In this document: positions 44,416 through 54,690 of the stretch, one piece after another
Numbering within the stretch: the first letter of the stretch is position 1
How the letters are laid out: every line of letters begins with the position of its first letter
Source: Aptenodytes patagonicus
Lineage: Eukaryota; Chordata; Aves; Sphenisciformes; Spheniscidae
Direction of reading: 5' to 3'
Assembly (NCBI RefSeq): GCF_965638725.1
Contig: NC_134974.1
Coordinates: forward strand, 1,448,143-1,512,142
DNA length: 64,000 bases
Notes under the pieces: generated by a model
The model's input: only the letters and a program-made list of their open reading frames with translations
The model's database searches: none
Told to the model about the DNA's origin: nothing
Translations under genes and position numbers: made by a program

Positions 44416-45717
44416 GGCACAAAATCACAGAAATCACAGCCTGATTACTGTGGCAGGAACCTTTGCAGGCCATCTTGTCATGCTGCCGCCTCAAGCAGGG
44501 TCACCCAGAGCCGGCTGCCCAGCACCATGCCCAGACGGCTTTTGCACGTCTCCAAGGACGGAGACTCCACAACCTCCCGCGGCAACCTGTGCCAGTGCTC
44601 GTCACCCTCACAGTGAAAAAAGTGTTTTGGGATGTTGAGGCGGAGCCTCCGGTGTTTCAGCTGGTGCCCATTGCCTCTTGTCCTGGCACTGGACACATCT
44701 GAAAAGAGCCTGGCTCCATCTTCTCAACGCCTTTTCCCTTCAGGCATGTGTGGACATTGATAGGACTCGATGAGCCTCCTTGGCACGAGGAGGAACAGTC
44801 CCATCTCTCTGAGGCGCTCCCCCAAAGGGCGATGCTCCCTGTCCCTTCAAGATCTTTGTGGTTCAACCCCAGCTGGCGAGTGAACACCACGGAGCAGCTC
44901 GCGCACTCCCCCCCGGTGGGTGGGATGGGGGAGAGAATCGGAGGGGTAAAAGTGAGAAAACTCCTGGGTTGAGATAAAGACACTCTAGGAAGTAGAGCAA
45001 GAGCCGCGCACGCAAGCCAAGCAAAATAAGGAATTCATTCGCTCCTTCCCATCGGCGGCAGCTGTTCAGCCATCTCCAGGAAAGCAGGGCTCCATCACGT
45101 GTAACGGTTGCTTGGGAAGACAAACGCCATCACTCCAAACGTGCCCCCCTTCCTTCTTCTTCCCCCAGCTTTCTATTGCTGGGCATGACATCATATGGTA
45201 CGGAAAATCCCCTTGGTCTGCTGGGGTCAGCTGTGTCCCCTCCCAGCGGCTTGTGCACCCCCAGCCTACTCGTTGCCAGGGCAGTGTGAGAAGCAGAAAC
45301 GGCCTTGACTCTGTGTAAGCACTGCTCAGCAACAACAAAAACATCCCAGTAGTATCAACACTCTTTTCAGCACAACGCCAACCCATAGCCCCGTACCAGC
45401 TACTCTGAAGAAAATTAACTCTGTCCCAGCCAAAACCGGCGCAATCATCTGCGTGGCCCTATGCTGGACTCTCTCCAGTAGCCCCACATCTCTCCTGTGC
45501 TGGGGAGCCCAGCACTGGACACAGCACCACAGGGCTGGCCTCGCCAGTGCTGAGTGGAGGGCAAAGATCCCCTCCCTCCACCTCCTCCGCATGCAGCCCA
45601 GGACACTGCTGGCCACCCTTGCCCCAAGGCACCTTGCCGGCTCACGCTCACCTTGGTGTCCCCCAGTGCCCCCCGGGCCTTTCCTGACAAGCTGCTCTCC
45701 AGCAATCGACAGCCATT
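44416..45717 (-). mobile_element. CR1 LINE, split by a nested LTR (first inverted unit)
   Basis: Pieces 45446-45717 and 44416-44854. Confidence 0.85.
44855..45445 (-). mobile_element. Solo LTR (first inverted unit)
   Basis: Inverted duplicate of the unit 1 LTR. Confidence 0.7.
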
Positions 45718-46101
45718 TCCCGGGCGTGGGGTTTAACACTGGCTCTCATCCAGCCTCCTCTGTGCAGGTTCCTGCAGATGCTGCCGGGCTTCTGTGGAGC
45801 TGAGGGACCTGGCAGAACTGGTGCCGCTCCCGGGCTGAGAAGGCCAGGCAAAGGAGCACTGCCAGCGCCTGGCCTGCTCTCTGCCCTCTGCCCTTTCCCC
45901 AGCTCCTGCAAGCCCCGCCAAAAGGCTCTGTCTCCCCTGCCTGCTGCCTGCTCCCTCCCTCTCCCAACACCGCCCCACCTCACCTCGCCTGGGCATCTCA
46001 GCACCAGCATTTACCCTCCCACAGCTGCTGGGCACCCGCCCCCAGGGTCTTCCTGACTTGGGACACAGAGGGAGGGAGACAGGAGTGCGATGCAGGAAAT
46101 C

Positions 46102-46107
46102 TTTATT
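46102..46107 (-). other. B5 poly(A) signal
   Basis: Minus-strand AATAAA, type B context. Confidence 0.88.
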
Positions 46108-46513
46108 GTGCCCCGAGGGGCAGGAGAGGCTCTCGGACAAACAGTGGGCAAGACCCAGAGAGGCTGGTCGCCCCGTGTTGGGGAAGGCAGAGGGATCTTC
46201 TCCAGAGCATTGCTTCTCGCTCCAGATGCCCCCTTGGTGCGGCATTCCAGATCCCAAGGACTTGGGCCATCAGCCCCCGCAGGGCCTTTCGGGTGTACCT
46301 CCTGCCCCGTCCAAGAGCTGGGAAGAGACAGGAGGGGAGGAGAGCAGAGGGCAGGGAAGGGCCGAGGGTGTGCGGCACTACCAGCTGCCCAGGCGTTGGC
46401 TGGGACACGTTCAGCACTCCTCAGTGCCTCGTGCCCGCCAGCTCAGCCCTGCGTGGGTGGTGGTGGTGGTGTTGGCGTTTGGGCTGGGGGCAGTGCGTGG
46501 GGCTGGACTGGGT

Positions 46514-46879
46514 CTAGCAGGGCCCACGGGTGTCCCACAGCTTCTTGCTGTAGCGGGGCAAGACGTAAGGGCTGCAGGCGGGAGGAGCGTAGGGTCTGCC
46601 AAAGGTGCAGAGGCCCCCCGAGCCCAGCGTGGCCCCGGCACCGTAGAGGCCCCCCAGCCCCAGGGAGCCCCCAAAGGCGGGTGCTCCCAAGGAGCCCACC
46701 ACGGCTTGCTGGGGGAAGGAGCTGAGGATGGGGCCGGGGAAGGTGACGACGACGGGGGGCGGCTGGATGAAGGCCGTTGAGTCGGGGCACTGCCGGGCGC
46801 ACAGCTCGTTGCAGCTGTCAGCGATGGGCTGGGGGACGGCGACGCTGGTTTTCGGTGGGCACAGGTCGTAGCAAGACAT
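46514..46879 (-). CDS. BKJ-type beta-keratin B5, 121 aa
   Basis: Intact type B gene on minus (Leu64, Arg118, TAG), protein identical to B1. Shares a GTGCA change in its upstream spacer (near 47281) with unit 3, fitting its place as the mirror of B3. Confidence 0.92.
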   Translation of the reverse strand: MSCYDLCPPKTSVAVPQPIADSCNELCARQCPDSTAFIQPPPVVVTFPGPILSSFPQQAVVGSLGAPAFGGSLGLGGLYGAGATLGSGGLCTFGRPYAPPACSPYVLPRYSKKLWDTRGPC

Positions 46880-47008
46880 CTTTGTGCGGGATTGGACGGT
46901 GCTCTGCAAGAGGGCAGAGGTTGCAAGAGAGCAGCCGAGGGGAGCGCCCGAGGTGGAGGGGCTGGCGCCGGAGCAGGGGGAGAGGAGGAGAAGCGCTCGC
47001 AGACTTAC

Positions 47009-47180
47009 CCTGTTCCCCGAGGAGAAGGCGACCAGAGCAGAGGATGGGAGAGCCTGGCAGAGGCAGAGCTTTTATACCGGCCCCGCCATTGCTCAGCACC
47101 ACCTGGGCCAATCTGCAGAGGCGGCACTCCCTCCTGCTGATGACGACGGGGCTGTCCGGCTCCTGCCCCTCCCTGAGTCA
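47009..47180 (-). promoter_or_regulatory. B5 promoter with AP-1 site, and exon 1
   Basis: TGACTCA at 47180-47174, intact CCAAT box, TATAAAAG at 47076-47069. Confidence 0.8.
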
Positions 47181-48188
47181 GCATCCCCTCGCCAGACCCA
47201 GCACGTGCTGCTTCCGAGGCTTTCCTTCCCTTTCTGCCCTGTGGTCTAAACGACAGCAGGCATCTCCCTGCTGGGGGCTGTGCACGGCAGGCGAGGGACG
47301 TGCTTCTGCAGCTTCTCGCTGCCTGCCCTGGGAGGACACCTCTGCCCTGTGCCCGCAGCCAGGCTCTGCTGGGAGGAGAGCCGCCGCCGAGCGCCAGCCC
47401 AGCCAGGGGCTGCTGCAGCTGTGCATTCAGACGGGGCTCCCAGCTCCCCAGCACCCCGAGGGCAGCCTCTGCCCAGCACCGTCCCCTGGCACTGGGGCTC
47501 CCAGGACACCTGCGAGGGGTAGGCTGGCACGAGCCTTGTGGCGTGGGCCCAGGCGGGGATCTCTCCTTCTTGCATCAGGCACCTCGGGAAAGAGCACGAG
47601 GGGTCTTTCTCCCCCAGACTTGCAGAGGTCCACGGCCAATGCCTGCAGGCAGATGGAGGCCGGCTCCGTTGGGCTGGCGAATGATGCATCGTGCTGAGCA
47701 GGCAGTGCCCGAGAGGGGTGCCTTTGCTTTTTTGTTTCGTAACCTCACGTCTCTGTAGATAATAGCCACACGGCATACGTCACGCAGCCGCTGGCGTGCG
47801 GGAGGCCTTTGCAAGGCCAACTTGTTGCCCAGCGATGGGACCCTGGTCTTCCCCGTGGCTCTGCAAAGAGGGCATGGGGCCGCCCCGAGACCAAGCCCTT
47901 GGGGAAGAGCTATGGCACGCAGGGCACTTGCAGTCAGCCTTCGTCACGCTGCGTGCCCTCTTACACAGCGAGATAATGAAAAGACAGCGAGGCTAATTTG
48001 GTCCATTAGGTGGCAGCTGGCAAGTGTCCGAGCGGGTAATTGCAGGGGCTGATACAGCGGGTTGGGACTGGCGAGGAAACGGTGTCAGCAAAACAGCCCC
48101 ATGCCACACGGGGAGGAGGCAGGGGCTCGGCCGCCACAGGCCACGTGCCCCCAGCGCAGCCAGCTCCTCCCCGCGCTCATCGGCCCAG
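47181..48188. other. B5/A6 bidirectional promoter spacer (inverted)
   Basis: Inverted copy; a few private substitutions near 47640 and 48102-48108. Confidence 0.65.
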
Positions 48189-48255
48189 CATAAAAGCACT
48201 GCCCACGGTGAGCGATGGCATCCACTGCTCCTGCCTCGCTCTGCTCAGGAAAAGG
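48189..48255 (+). promoter_or_regulatory. A6 core promoter and exon 1 (type A)
   Basis: CATAAAAG at 48189-48196; exon 1 ends 48255. Confidence 0.75.
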
Positions 48256-48693
48256 GTAGGTGGGTGCCTGCGGGTCTCTGCCTCTTCTGGCAGGGGCCGG
48301 CATGGGGCCTCCCTGGCCGGGAGAGCTCTGCCGGCATCGGGCCTGCTGGCAGCAGGCTTGGATGGCCAGGGTGGGCTGAGCTGCAGCGGGAGGAGGAAGG
48401 AGCCCCAAGGCCAGGACACGCAGGGCCAGGCCCTGCACAGGCTCTCGGGGAGGGCTTATGTGGCCTCTGTGTGCAGAGAGAAGCGTGGCGAGGGGTGCAG
48501 AGAGCAGGGCACTGAGCGGGGCTGGCTGGGCAAAGGGCAAGCGGTGGGCAGTGCGGGCAAGGCGGTGGCTCTGGTCCCTCCAGCTCCAAGGCAGCCCTGG
48601 GCACAGGGCACTGCTCAGCTGGGGGATCTCGCCCTCGCTCATGACACCTGTCCTTGGGGCCACGTGTTTCAGGCTCAGCGCTCTCGCACAAAG

Positions 48694-49059
48694 ATGTCTT
48701 GCTACGACCTGTGCCCACCGAAAACCAGCGTCGCCGTCCCCCAGCCCATCGCTGACAGCTGCAACGAGCTGTGCGCCCGGCAGTGCCCCGACTCAACGGC
48801 CTTCATCCAGCCGCCCCCCGTCGTCGTCACCTTCCCCGGCCCCATCCTCAGCTCCTTCCCCCAGCAAGCCGTGGTGGGCTCCTTGGGAGCACCCGCCTTT
48901 GGGGGCTCCCTGGGGCTGGGGGGCCTCTACGGTGCCGGGGCCACGCTGGGCTCGGGGGGCCTCTGCACCTTTGGCAGACCCTACGCTCCTCCCGCCTGCA
49001 GCCCTTACGTCTTGCCCCGCTATAGCAAGAAGCTGTGGGACACCTGTGGGCCCTGCTAA
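48694..49059 (+). CDS. BKJ-type beta-keratin A6, 121 aa
   Basis: Intact type A gene: Leu64, Cys118, TAA; one synonymous change at Tyr110 (TAT for TAC). Confidence 0.93.
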   Translation: MSCYDLCPPKTSVAVPQPIADSCNELCARQCPDSTAFIQPPPVVVTFPGPILSSFPQQAVVGSLGAPAFGGSLGLGGLYGAGATLGSGGLCTFGRPYAPPACSPYVLPRYSKKLWDTCGPC

Positions 49060-49319
49060 ACCCAGCCCCAAAGCCCCCAGCATCCCTGGGCCACCTCAGC
49101 CTCATGCCTCCTCTCCTTTCTCCCCTCCTTCCCCTCTCTCCATGCTGCCTCTCCTCCTTGCTCCTGCCCGTGCCCGCATGCGCGACTCCACCATCGTCCC
49201 ACAGGCCGCTCGCTTGTCTCTGCAACGGCTGCTGCCTGGGAGAAGCCTGAAGGAACACCGCTCTTGAAGCCCGGGGGGACAGCCTGCCTGCCTCTGCCTT
49301 ATGTGGCTTTCTCCACTGC

Positions 49320-49325
49320 AATAAA
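49320..49325 (+). other. A6 poly(A) signal
   Basis: AATAAA, type A context. Confidence 0.85.
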
Positions 49326-49730
49326 ACAAGCCTGCATCCAATGCCTGCCTCGCCGCCTTGTCTTTCAAAGCCCAGCCTGGGCTGCAGGGTTCCCTTGCCC
49401 TGCACGTGTCCCCTGCCAGCCGGGCCAGGGCAGTCTCTTAGCCCCAGCAGAGCCAGGCTGAGCTGCCTTTGGGGAGACCCCACAGCCCCGGCAGCTCTGG
49501 CCACACATGGTCCTGGAGCTGAGCTCCAAGGGCCCTGCCTGAACACAGGCTGCTCCCCTGCCTGCAGGACATGCAGCCCGGGGGCGTTTACAGACTTCCA
49601 GCCTCCTTGCACATGAGCGCGGCTGCTCCAGGGGCTGGAGGACAGCCAGGGGCAATGCCTGCCGTGGCTCCAGCCCCTTTGTGCCTCCATGGCTCTGCTT
49701 CAGGCCCTGGGGGAGAAAGCAAAGGGGAGA

Positions 49731-49980
49731 TTCCCCGTCCTCTTCCTTATCCCCTCCCCTTCCCCTTCTCTTTCCTCTTCTTCTTTCCCTTTCCCTCCTT
49801 CTTCTCTCCCCCTTCTTAGTCTCCTTCCCCTTCCCTTTCCTCTTCTTCTCCCCCTCCCCCTCCCCCTTCCTCTTCCCTTCCCCCTGCTTCTTCCCCTTCT
49901 GCTTCCCATTCCCTTCCTCCTTCCCCTTCTACTTCCTCCTCCCCTTCCCTCTTCTCCTTCCTCTTCCCTTTCCCCTTCTC
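49731..49980 (-). repeat. Polypurine tract, 250 bp (pyrimidine on plus)
   Basis: Inverted copy with a single 31-bp block, like unit 4 and unlike its mirror unit 2. Confidence 0.93.
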
Positions 49981-50029
49981 ACCCCCAGCACAGGCCAACA
50001 CGCTCGGTGCTCCTCCGTTCTCTGCCACA

Positions 50030-51331
50030 GGCACAAAATCACAGAAATCACAGCCTGATTACTGTGGCAGGAACCTTTGCAGGCCATCTTGTCATGCTGC
50101 CGCCTCAAGCAGGGTCACCCAGAGCCGGCTGCCCAGCACCATGCCCAGACGGCTTTTGCACGTCTCCAAGGACGGAGACTCCACAACCTCCCGCGGCAAC
50201 CTGTGCCAGTGCTCGTCACCCTCACAGTGAAAAAAGTGTTTTGGGATGTTGAGGCGGAGCCTCCGGTGTTTCAGCTGGTGCCCATTGCCTCTTGTCCTGG
50301 CACTGGACACATCTGAAAAGAGCCTGGCTCCATCTTCTCAACGCCTTTTCCCTTCAGGCATGTGTGGACATTGATAGGACTCGATGAGCCTCCTTGGCAC
50401 GAGGAGGAACAGTCCCATCTCTCTGAGGCGCTCCCCCAAAGGGCGATGCTCCCTGTCCCTTCAAGATCTTTGTGGTTCAACCCCAGCTGGCGAGTGAACA
50501 CCACGGAGCAGCTCGCGCACTCCCCCCCGGTGGGTGGGATGGGGGAGAGAATCGGAGGGGTAAAAGTGAGAAAACTCCTGGGTTGAGATAAAGACACTCT
50601 AGGAAGTAGAGCAAGAGCCGCGCACGCAAGCCAAGCAAAATAAGGAATTCATTCGCTCCTTCCCATCGGCGGCAGCTGTTCAGCCATCTCCAGGAAAGCA
50701 GGGCTCCATCACGTGTAACGGTTGCTTGGGAAGACAAACGCCATCACTCCAAACGTGCCCCCCTTCCTTCTTCTTCCCCCAGCTTTCTATTGCTGGGCAT
50801 GACATCATATGGTACGGAAAATCCCCTTGGTCTGCTGGGGTCAGCTGTGTCCCCTCCCAGCGGCTTGTGCACCCCCAGCCTACTCGTTGCCAGGGCAGTG
50901 TGAGAAGCAGAAACGGCCTTGACTCTGTGTAAGCACTGCTCAGCAACAACAAAAACATCCCAGTAGTATCAACACTCTTTTCAGCACAACGCCAACCCAT
51001 AGCCCCGTACCAGCTACTCTGAAGAAAATTAACTCTGTCCCAGCCAAAACCGGCGCAATCATCTGCGTGGCCCTATGCTGGACTCTCTCCAGTAGCCCCA
51101 CATCTCTCCTGTGCTGGGGAGCCCAGCACTGGACACAGCACCACAGGGCTGGCCTCGCCAGTGCTGAGTGGAGGGCAAAGATCCCCTCCCTCCACCTCCT
51201 CCGCATGCAGCCCAGGACACTGCTGGCCACCCTTGCCCCAAGGCACCTTGCCGGCTCACGCTCACCTTGGTGTCCCCCAGTGCCCCCCGGGCCTTTCCTG
51301 ACAAGCTGCTCTCCAGCAATCGACAGCCATT
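50030..51331 (-). mobile_element. CR1 LINE, split by a nested LTR (second inverted unit)
   Basis: Pieces 51060-51331 and 50030-50468. Confidence 0.85.
50469..51059 (-). mobile_element. Solo LTR (second inverted unit)
   Basis: Inverted duplicate of the unit 1 LTR. Confidence 0.7.
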
Positions 51332-51715
51332 TCCCAGGCGTGGGGTTTAACACTGGCTCTCATCCAGCCTCCTCTGTGCAGGTTCCTGCAGATGCTGCCG
51401 GGCTTCTGTGGAGCTGAGGGACCTGGCAGAACTGGTGCCGCTCCCGGGCTGAGAAGGCCAGGCAAAGGAGCACTGCCAGCGCCTGGCCTGCTCTCTGCCC
51501 TCTGCCCTTTCCCCAGCTCCTGCAAGCCCCGCCAAAAGGCTCTGTCTCCCCTGCCTGCTGCCTGCTCCCTCCCTCTCCCAACACCGCCCCACCTCACCTC
51601 GCCTGGGCATCTCAGCACCAGCATTTACCCTCCCACAGCTGCTGGGCACCTGCCCCCAGGGTCTTCCTGACTTGGGACACAGAGGGAGGGAGACAGGAGT
51701 GCGATGCAGGAAATC

Positions 51716-51721
51716 TTTATT
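51716..51721 (-). other. B6 poly(A) signal
   Basis: Minus-strand AATAAA, type B context. Confidence 0.88.
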
Positions 51722-52127
51722 GTGCCCCGAGGGGCAGGAGAGGCTCTCGGACAAACAGTGGGCAAGACCCAGAGAGGCTGGTCGCCCCGTGTTGGGGAAG
51801 GCAGAGGGATCTTCTCCAGAGCATTGCTTCTCGCTCCAGATGCCCCCTTGGTGCGGCATTCCAGATCCCAAGGACTTGGGCCATCAGCCCCCGCAGGGCC
51901 TTTCGGGTGTACCTCCTGCCCCGTCCAAGAGCTGGGAAGAGACAGGAGGGGAGGAGAGCAGAGGGCAGGGAAGGGCCGAGGGTGTGCGGCACTACCAGCT
52001 GCCCAGGCGTTGGCTGGGACACGTTCAGCACTCCTCAGTGCCTCGTGCCCGCCAGCTCAGCCCTGCGTGGGTGGTGGTGGTGGTGTTGGCGTTTGGGCTG
52101 GGGGCAGTGCGTGGGGCTGGACTGGGT

Positions 52128-52493
52128 CTAGCAGGGCCCACGGGTGTCCCACAGCTTCTTGCTGTAGCGGGGCAAGACGTAAGGGCTGCAGGCGGGAGGA
52201 GCGTAGGGTCTGCCAAAGGTGCAGAGGCCCCCCGAGCCCAGCGTGGCCCCGGCACCGTAGAGGCCCCCCAGCCCCAGGGAGCCCCCAAAGGCGGGTGCTC
52301 CCGAGGAGCCCACCACGGCTTGCTGGGGGAAGGAGCTGAGGATGGGGCCGGGGAAGGTGACGACGACGGGGGGCGGCTGGATGAAGGCCGTTGAGTCGGG
52401 GCACTGCCGGGCGCACAGCTCGTTGCAGCTGTCAGCGATGGGCTGGGGGACGGCGACGCTGGTTTTCGGTGGGCACAGGTCGTAGCAAGACAT
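52128..52493 (-). CDS. BKJ-type beta-keratin B6, 121 aa
   Basis: Intact type B gene with Arg118 and TAG, but Ser64 (SSGAP), the state otherwise seen in A1, A3, A7 and B7. Its neighbour A7 also has Ser64, suggesting local exchange. Confidence 0.92.
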   Translation of the reverse strand: MSCYDLCPPKTSVAVPQPIADSCNELCARQCPDSTAFIQPPPVVVTFPGPILSSFPQQAVVGSSGAPAFGGSLGLGGLYGAGATLGSGGLCTFGRPYAPPACSPYVLPRYSKKLWDTRGPC

Positions 52494-52622
52494 CTTTGTG
52501 CGGGATTGGACGGTGCTCTGCAAGAGGGCAGAGGTTGCAAGAGAGCAGCCGAGGGGAGCGCCCGAGGTGGAGGGGCTGGCGCCGGAGCAGGGGGAGAGGA
52601 GGAGAAGCGCTCGCAGACTTAC

Positions 52623-52794
52623 CCTGTTCCCCGAGGAGAAGGCGACCAGAGCAGAGGATGGGAGAGCCTGGCAGAGGCAGAGCTTTTATACCGGCCCCGC
52701 CATTGCTCAGCACCACCTGGGCCAATCTGCAGAGGCGGCACTCCCTCCTGCTGATGACGACGGGGCTGTCCGGCTCCTGCCCCTCCCTGAGTCA
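52623..52794 (-). promoter_or_regulatory. B6 promoter with AP-1 site, and exon 1
   Basis: TGACTCA at 52794-52788, TATAAAAG at 52690-52683, exon 1 ends 52623. Confidence 0.8.
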
Positions 52795-53802
52795 GCATCC
52801 CCTCGCCAGACCCAGCACGTGCTGCTTCCGAGGCTTTCCTTCCCTTTCTGCCCTGTGGTCTAAACGACAGCAGGCATCTCCCTGCTGGGGGCTGCGCACG
52901 GCAGGCGAGGGACGTGCTTCTGCAGCTTCTCGCTGCCTGCCCTGGGAGGACACCTCTGCCCTGTGCCCGCAGCCAGGCTCTGCTGGGAGGAGAGCCGCCG
53001 CCGAGCACCAGCCCAGCCAGGGGCTGCTGCAGCTGTGCATTCAGACGGGGCTCCCAGCTCCCCAGCACCCCGAGGGCAGCCTCTGCCCAGCACCGTCCCC
53101 TGGCACTGGGGCTCCCAGGACACCTGCGAGGGGTAGGCTGGCACGAGCCTTGTGGCGTGGGCCCAGGCGGGGATCTCTCCTTCTTGCATCAGGCACCTCG
53201 GGAAAGAGCACGAGGGGTCTTTCTCCCCCAGACTTGCAGAGGTCCACGGCCAACGCCTGCAGGCAGATGGAGGCCGGCTCCGTTGGGCTGGCGAATGATG
53301 CATCGTGCTGAGCAGGCAGTGCCCGAGAGGGGTGCCTTTGCTTTTTTGTTTCGTAACCTCACGTCTCTGTAGATAATAGCCACACGGCATACGTCACGCA
53401 GCCGCTGGCGTGCGGGAGGCCTTTGCAAGGCCAACTTGTTGCCCAGCGATGGGACCCTGGTCTTCCCCGTGGCTCTGCAAAGAGGGCATGGGGCCGCCCC
53501 GAGACCAAGCCCTTGGGGAAGAGCTATGGCACGCAGGGCACTTGCAGTCAGCCTTCGTCACGCTGCGTGCCCTCTTACACAGCGAGATAATGAAAAGACA
53601 GCGAGGCTAATTTGGTCCATTAGGTGGCAGCTGGCAAGTGTCCGAGCGGGTAATTGCAGGGGCTGATACAGCGGGTTGGGACTGGCGAGGAAACGGTGTC
53701 AGCAAAACAGCCCCGTGCCACGCGGAGAGGAGGCAGGGGCTCGGCCGCCACAGGCCACGTGCCCCCAGCGCAGCCAGCTCCTCCCCGCGCTCATCGGCCC
53801 AG
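52795..53802. other. B6/A7 bidirectional promoter spacer (inverted)
   Basis: Last copy of the spacer; scattered substitutions only. Confidence 0.65.
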
Positions 53803-53869
53803 CATAAAAGCACTGCCCACGGTGAGCGATGGCATCCACTGCTCCTGCCTCGCTCTGCTCAGGAAAAGG
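53803..53869 (+). promoter_or_regulatory. A7 core promoter and exon 1 (type A)
   Basis: CATAAAAG at 53803-53810; exon 1 ends 53869. Confidence 0.75.
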
Positions 53870-54307
53870 GTAGGTGGGTGCCTGCGGGTCTCTGCCTCTT
53901 CTGGCAGGGGCCGGCATGGGGCCTCCCTGGCCGGGAGAGCTCTGCCGGCATCGGGCCTGCTGGCAGCAGGCTTGGATGGCCAGGGTGGGCTGAGCTGCAG
54001 CGGGAGGAGGAAGGAGCCCCAAGGCCAGGACACGCAGGGCCAGGCCCTGCACAGGCTCTCGGGGAGGGCTTATGTGGCCTCTGTGTGCAGAGAGAAGCGT
54101 GGCGAGGGGTGCAGAGAGCAGGGCACTGAGCGGGGCTGGCTGGGCAAAGGGCAAGCGGTGGGCAGTGCGGGCAAGGCGGTGGCTCTGGTCCCTCCAGCTC
54201 CAAGGCAGCCCTGGGCACAGGGCACTGCTCAGCTGGGGGATCTCGCCCTCGCTCATGACACCTGTCCTTGGGGCCACGTGTTTCAGGCTCAGCGCTCTCG
54301 CACAAAG

Positions 54308-54673
54308 ATGTCTTGCTACGACCTGTGCCCACCGAAAACCAGCGTCGCCGTCCCCCAGCCCATCGCTGACAGCTGCAACGAGCTGTGCGCCCGGCAGTGC
54401 CCCGACTCAACGGCCTTCATCCAGCCGCCCCCCGTCGTCGTCACCTTCCCCGGCCCCATCCTCAGCTCCTTCCCCCAGCAAGCCGTGGTGGGCTCCTCGG
54501 GAGCACCCGCCTTTGGGGGCTCCCTGGGGCTGGGGGGCCTCTACGGTGCCGGGGCCACGCTGGGCTCGGGGGGCCTCTGCACCTTTGGCAGACCCTACGC
54601 TCCTCCCGCCTGCAGCCCTTACGTCTTGCCCCGCTACAGCAAGAAGCTGTGGGACACCTGTGGGCCTTTCTAG
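54308..54673 (+). CDS. BKJ-type beta-keratin A7, array-edge copy with altered tail
   Basis: Type A gene at the right edge of the array. It has Ser64 and Cys118, but the last residue is Phe instead of the near-invariant terminal Cys (CGPF), and the stop is TAG. Type A-like 3'UTR sequence (ACCCAGCCCCAGAGCC) lasts only about 17 bp; beyond 54690 the DNA is AT-rich and unrelated, so the normal 3'UTR is gone. Loss of the C-terminal Cys could weaken disulfide cross-linking (inference). Promoter, intron and splice sites are intact. Confidence 0.88.
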   Translation: MSCYDLCPPKTSVAVPQPIADSCNELCARQCPDSTAFIQPPPVVVTFPGPILSSFPQQAVVGSSGAPAFGGSLGLGGLYGAGATLGSGGLCTFGRPYAPPACSPYVLPRYSKKLWDTCGPF

Positions 54674-54690
54674 ACCCAGCCCCAGAGCCT

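Larger units (their letters stand above)
23960..54690. repeat. Large palindrome, arms about 13.8 kb, spacer 3.07 kb
   Basis: The left arm runs from about 23.96 to 37.80 kb and the right arm from 40.87 to 54.69 kb; the B4 start (37435) mirrors the H start (41234) and the A4 start (35620) mirrors A5 (43049), both 1815 bp apart. The spacer 37801-40868 carries the B4 and H 3'UTRs, CR1, LTR and purine tract. Confidence 0.85.
41235..54690 (-). repeat. Inverted array of the same units
   Basis: Unit order is reversed: B gene (-), spacer, A gene (+), pyrimidine tract, LTR and CR1 on minus. Start distances are 5645 then 5614 for both A and B genes. Homology stops about 17 bp after the A7 stop codon. 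Confidence 0.92.
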
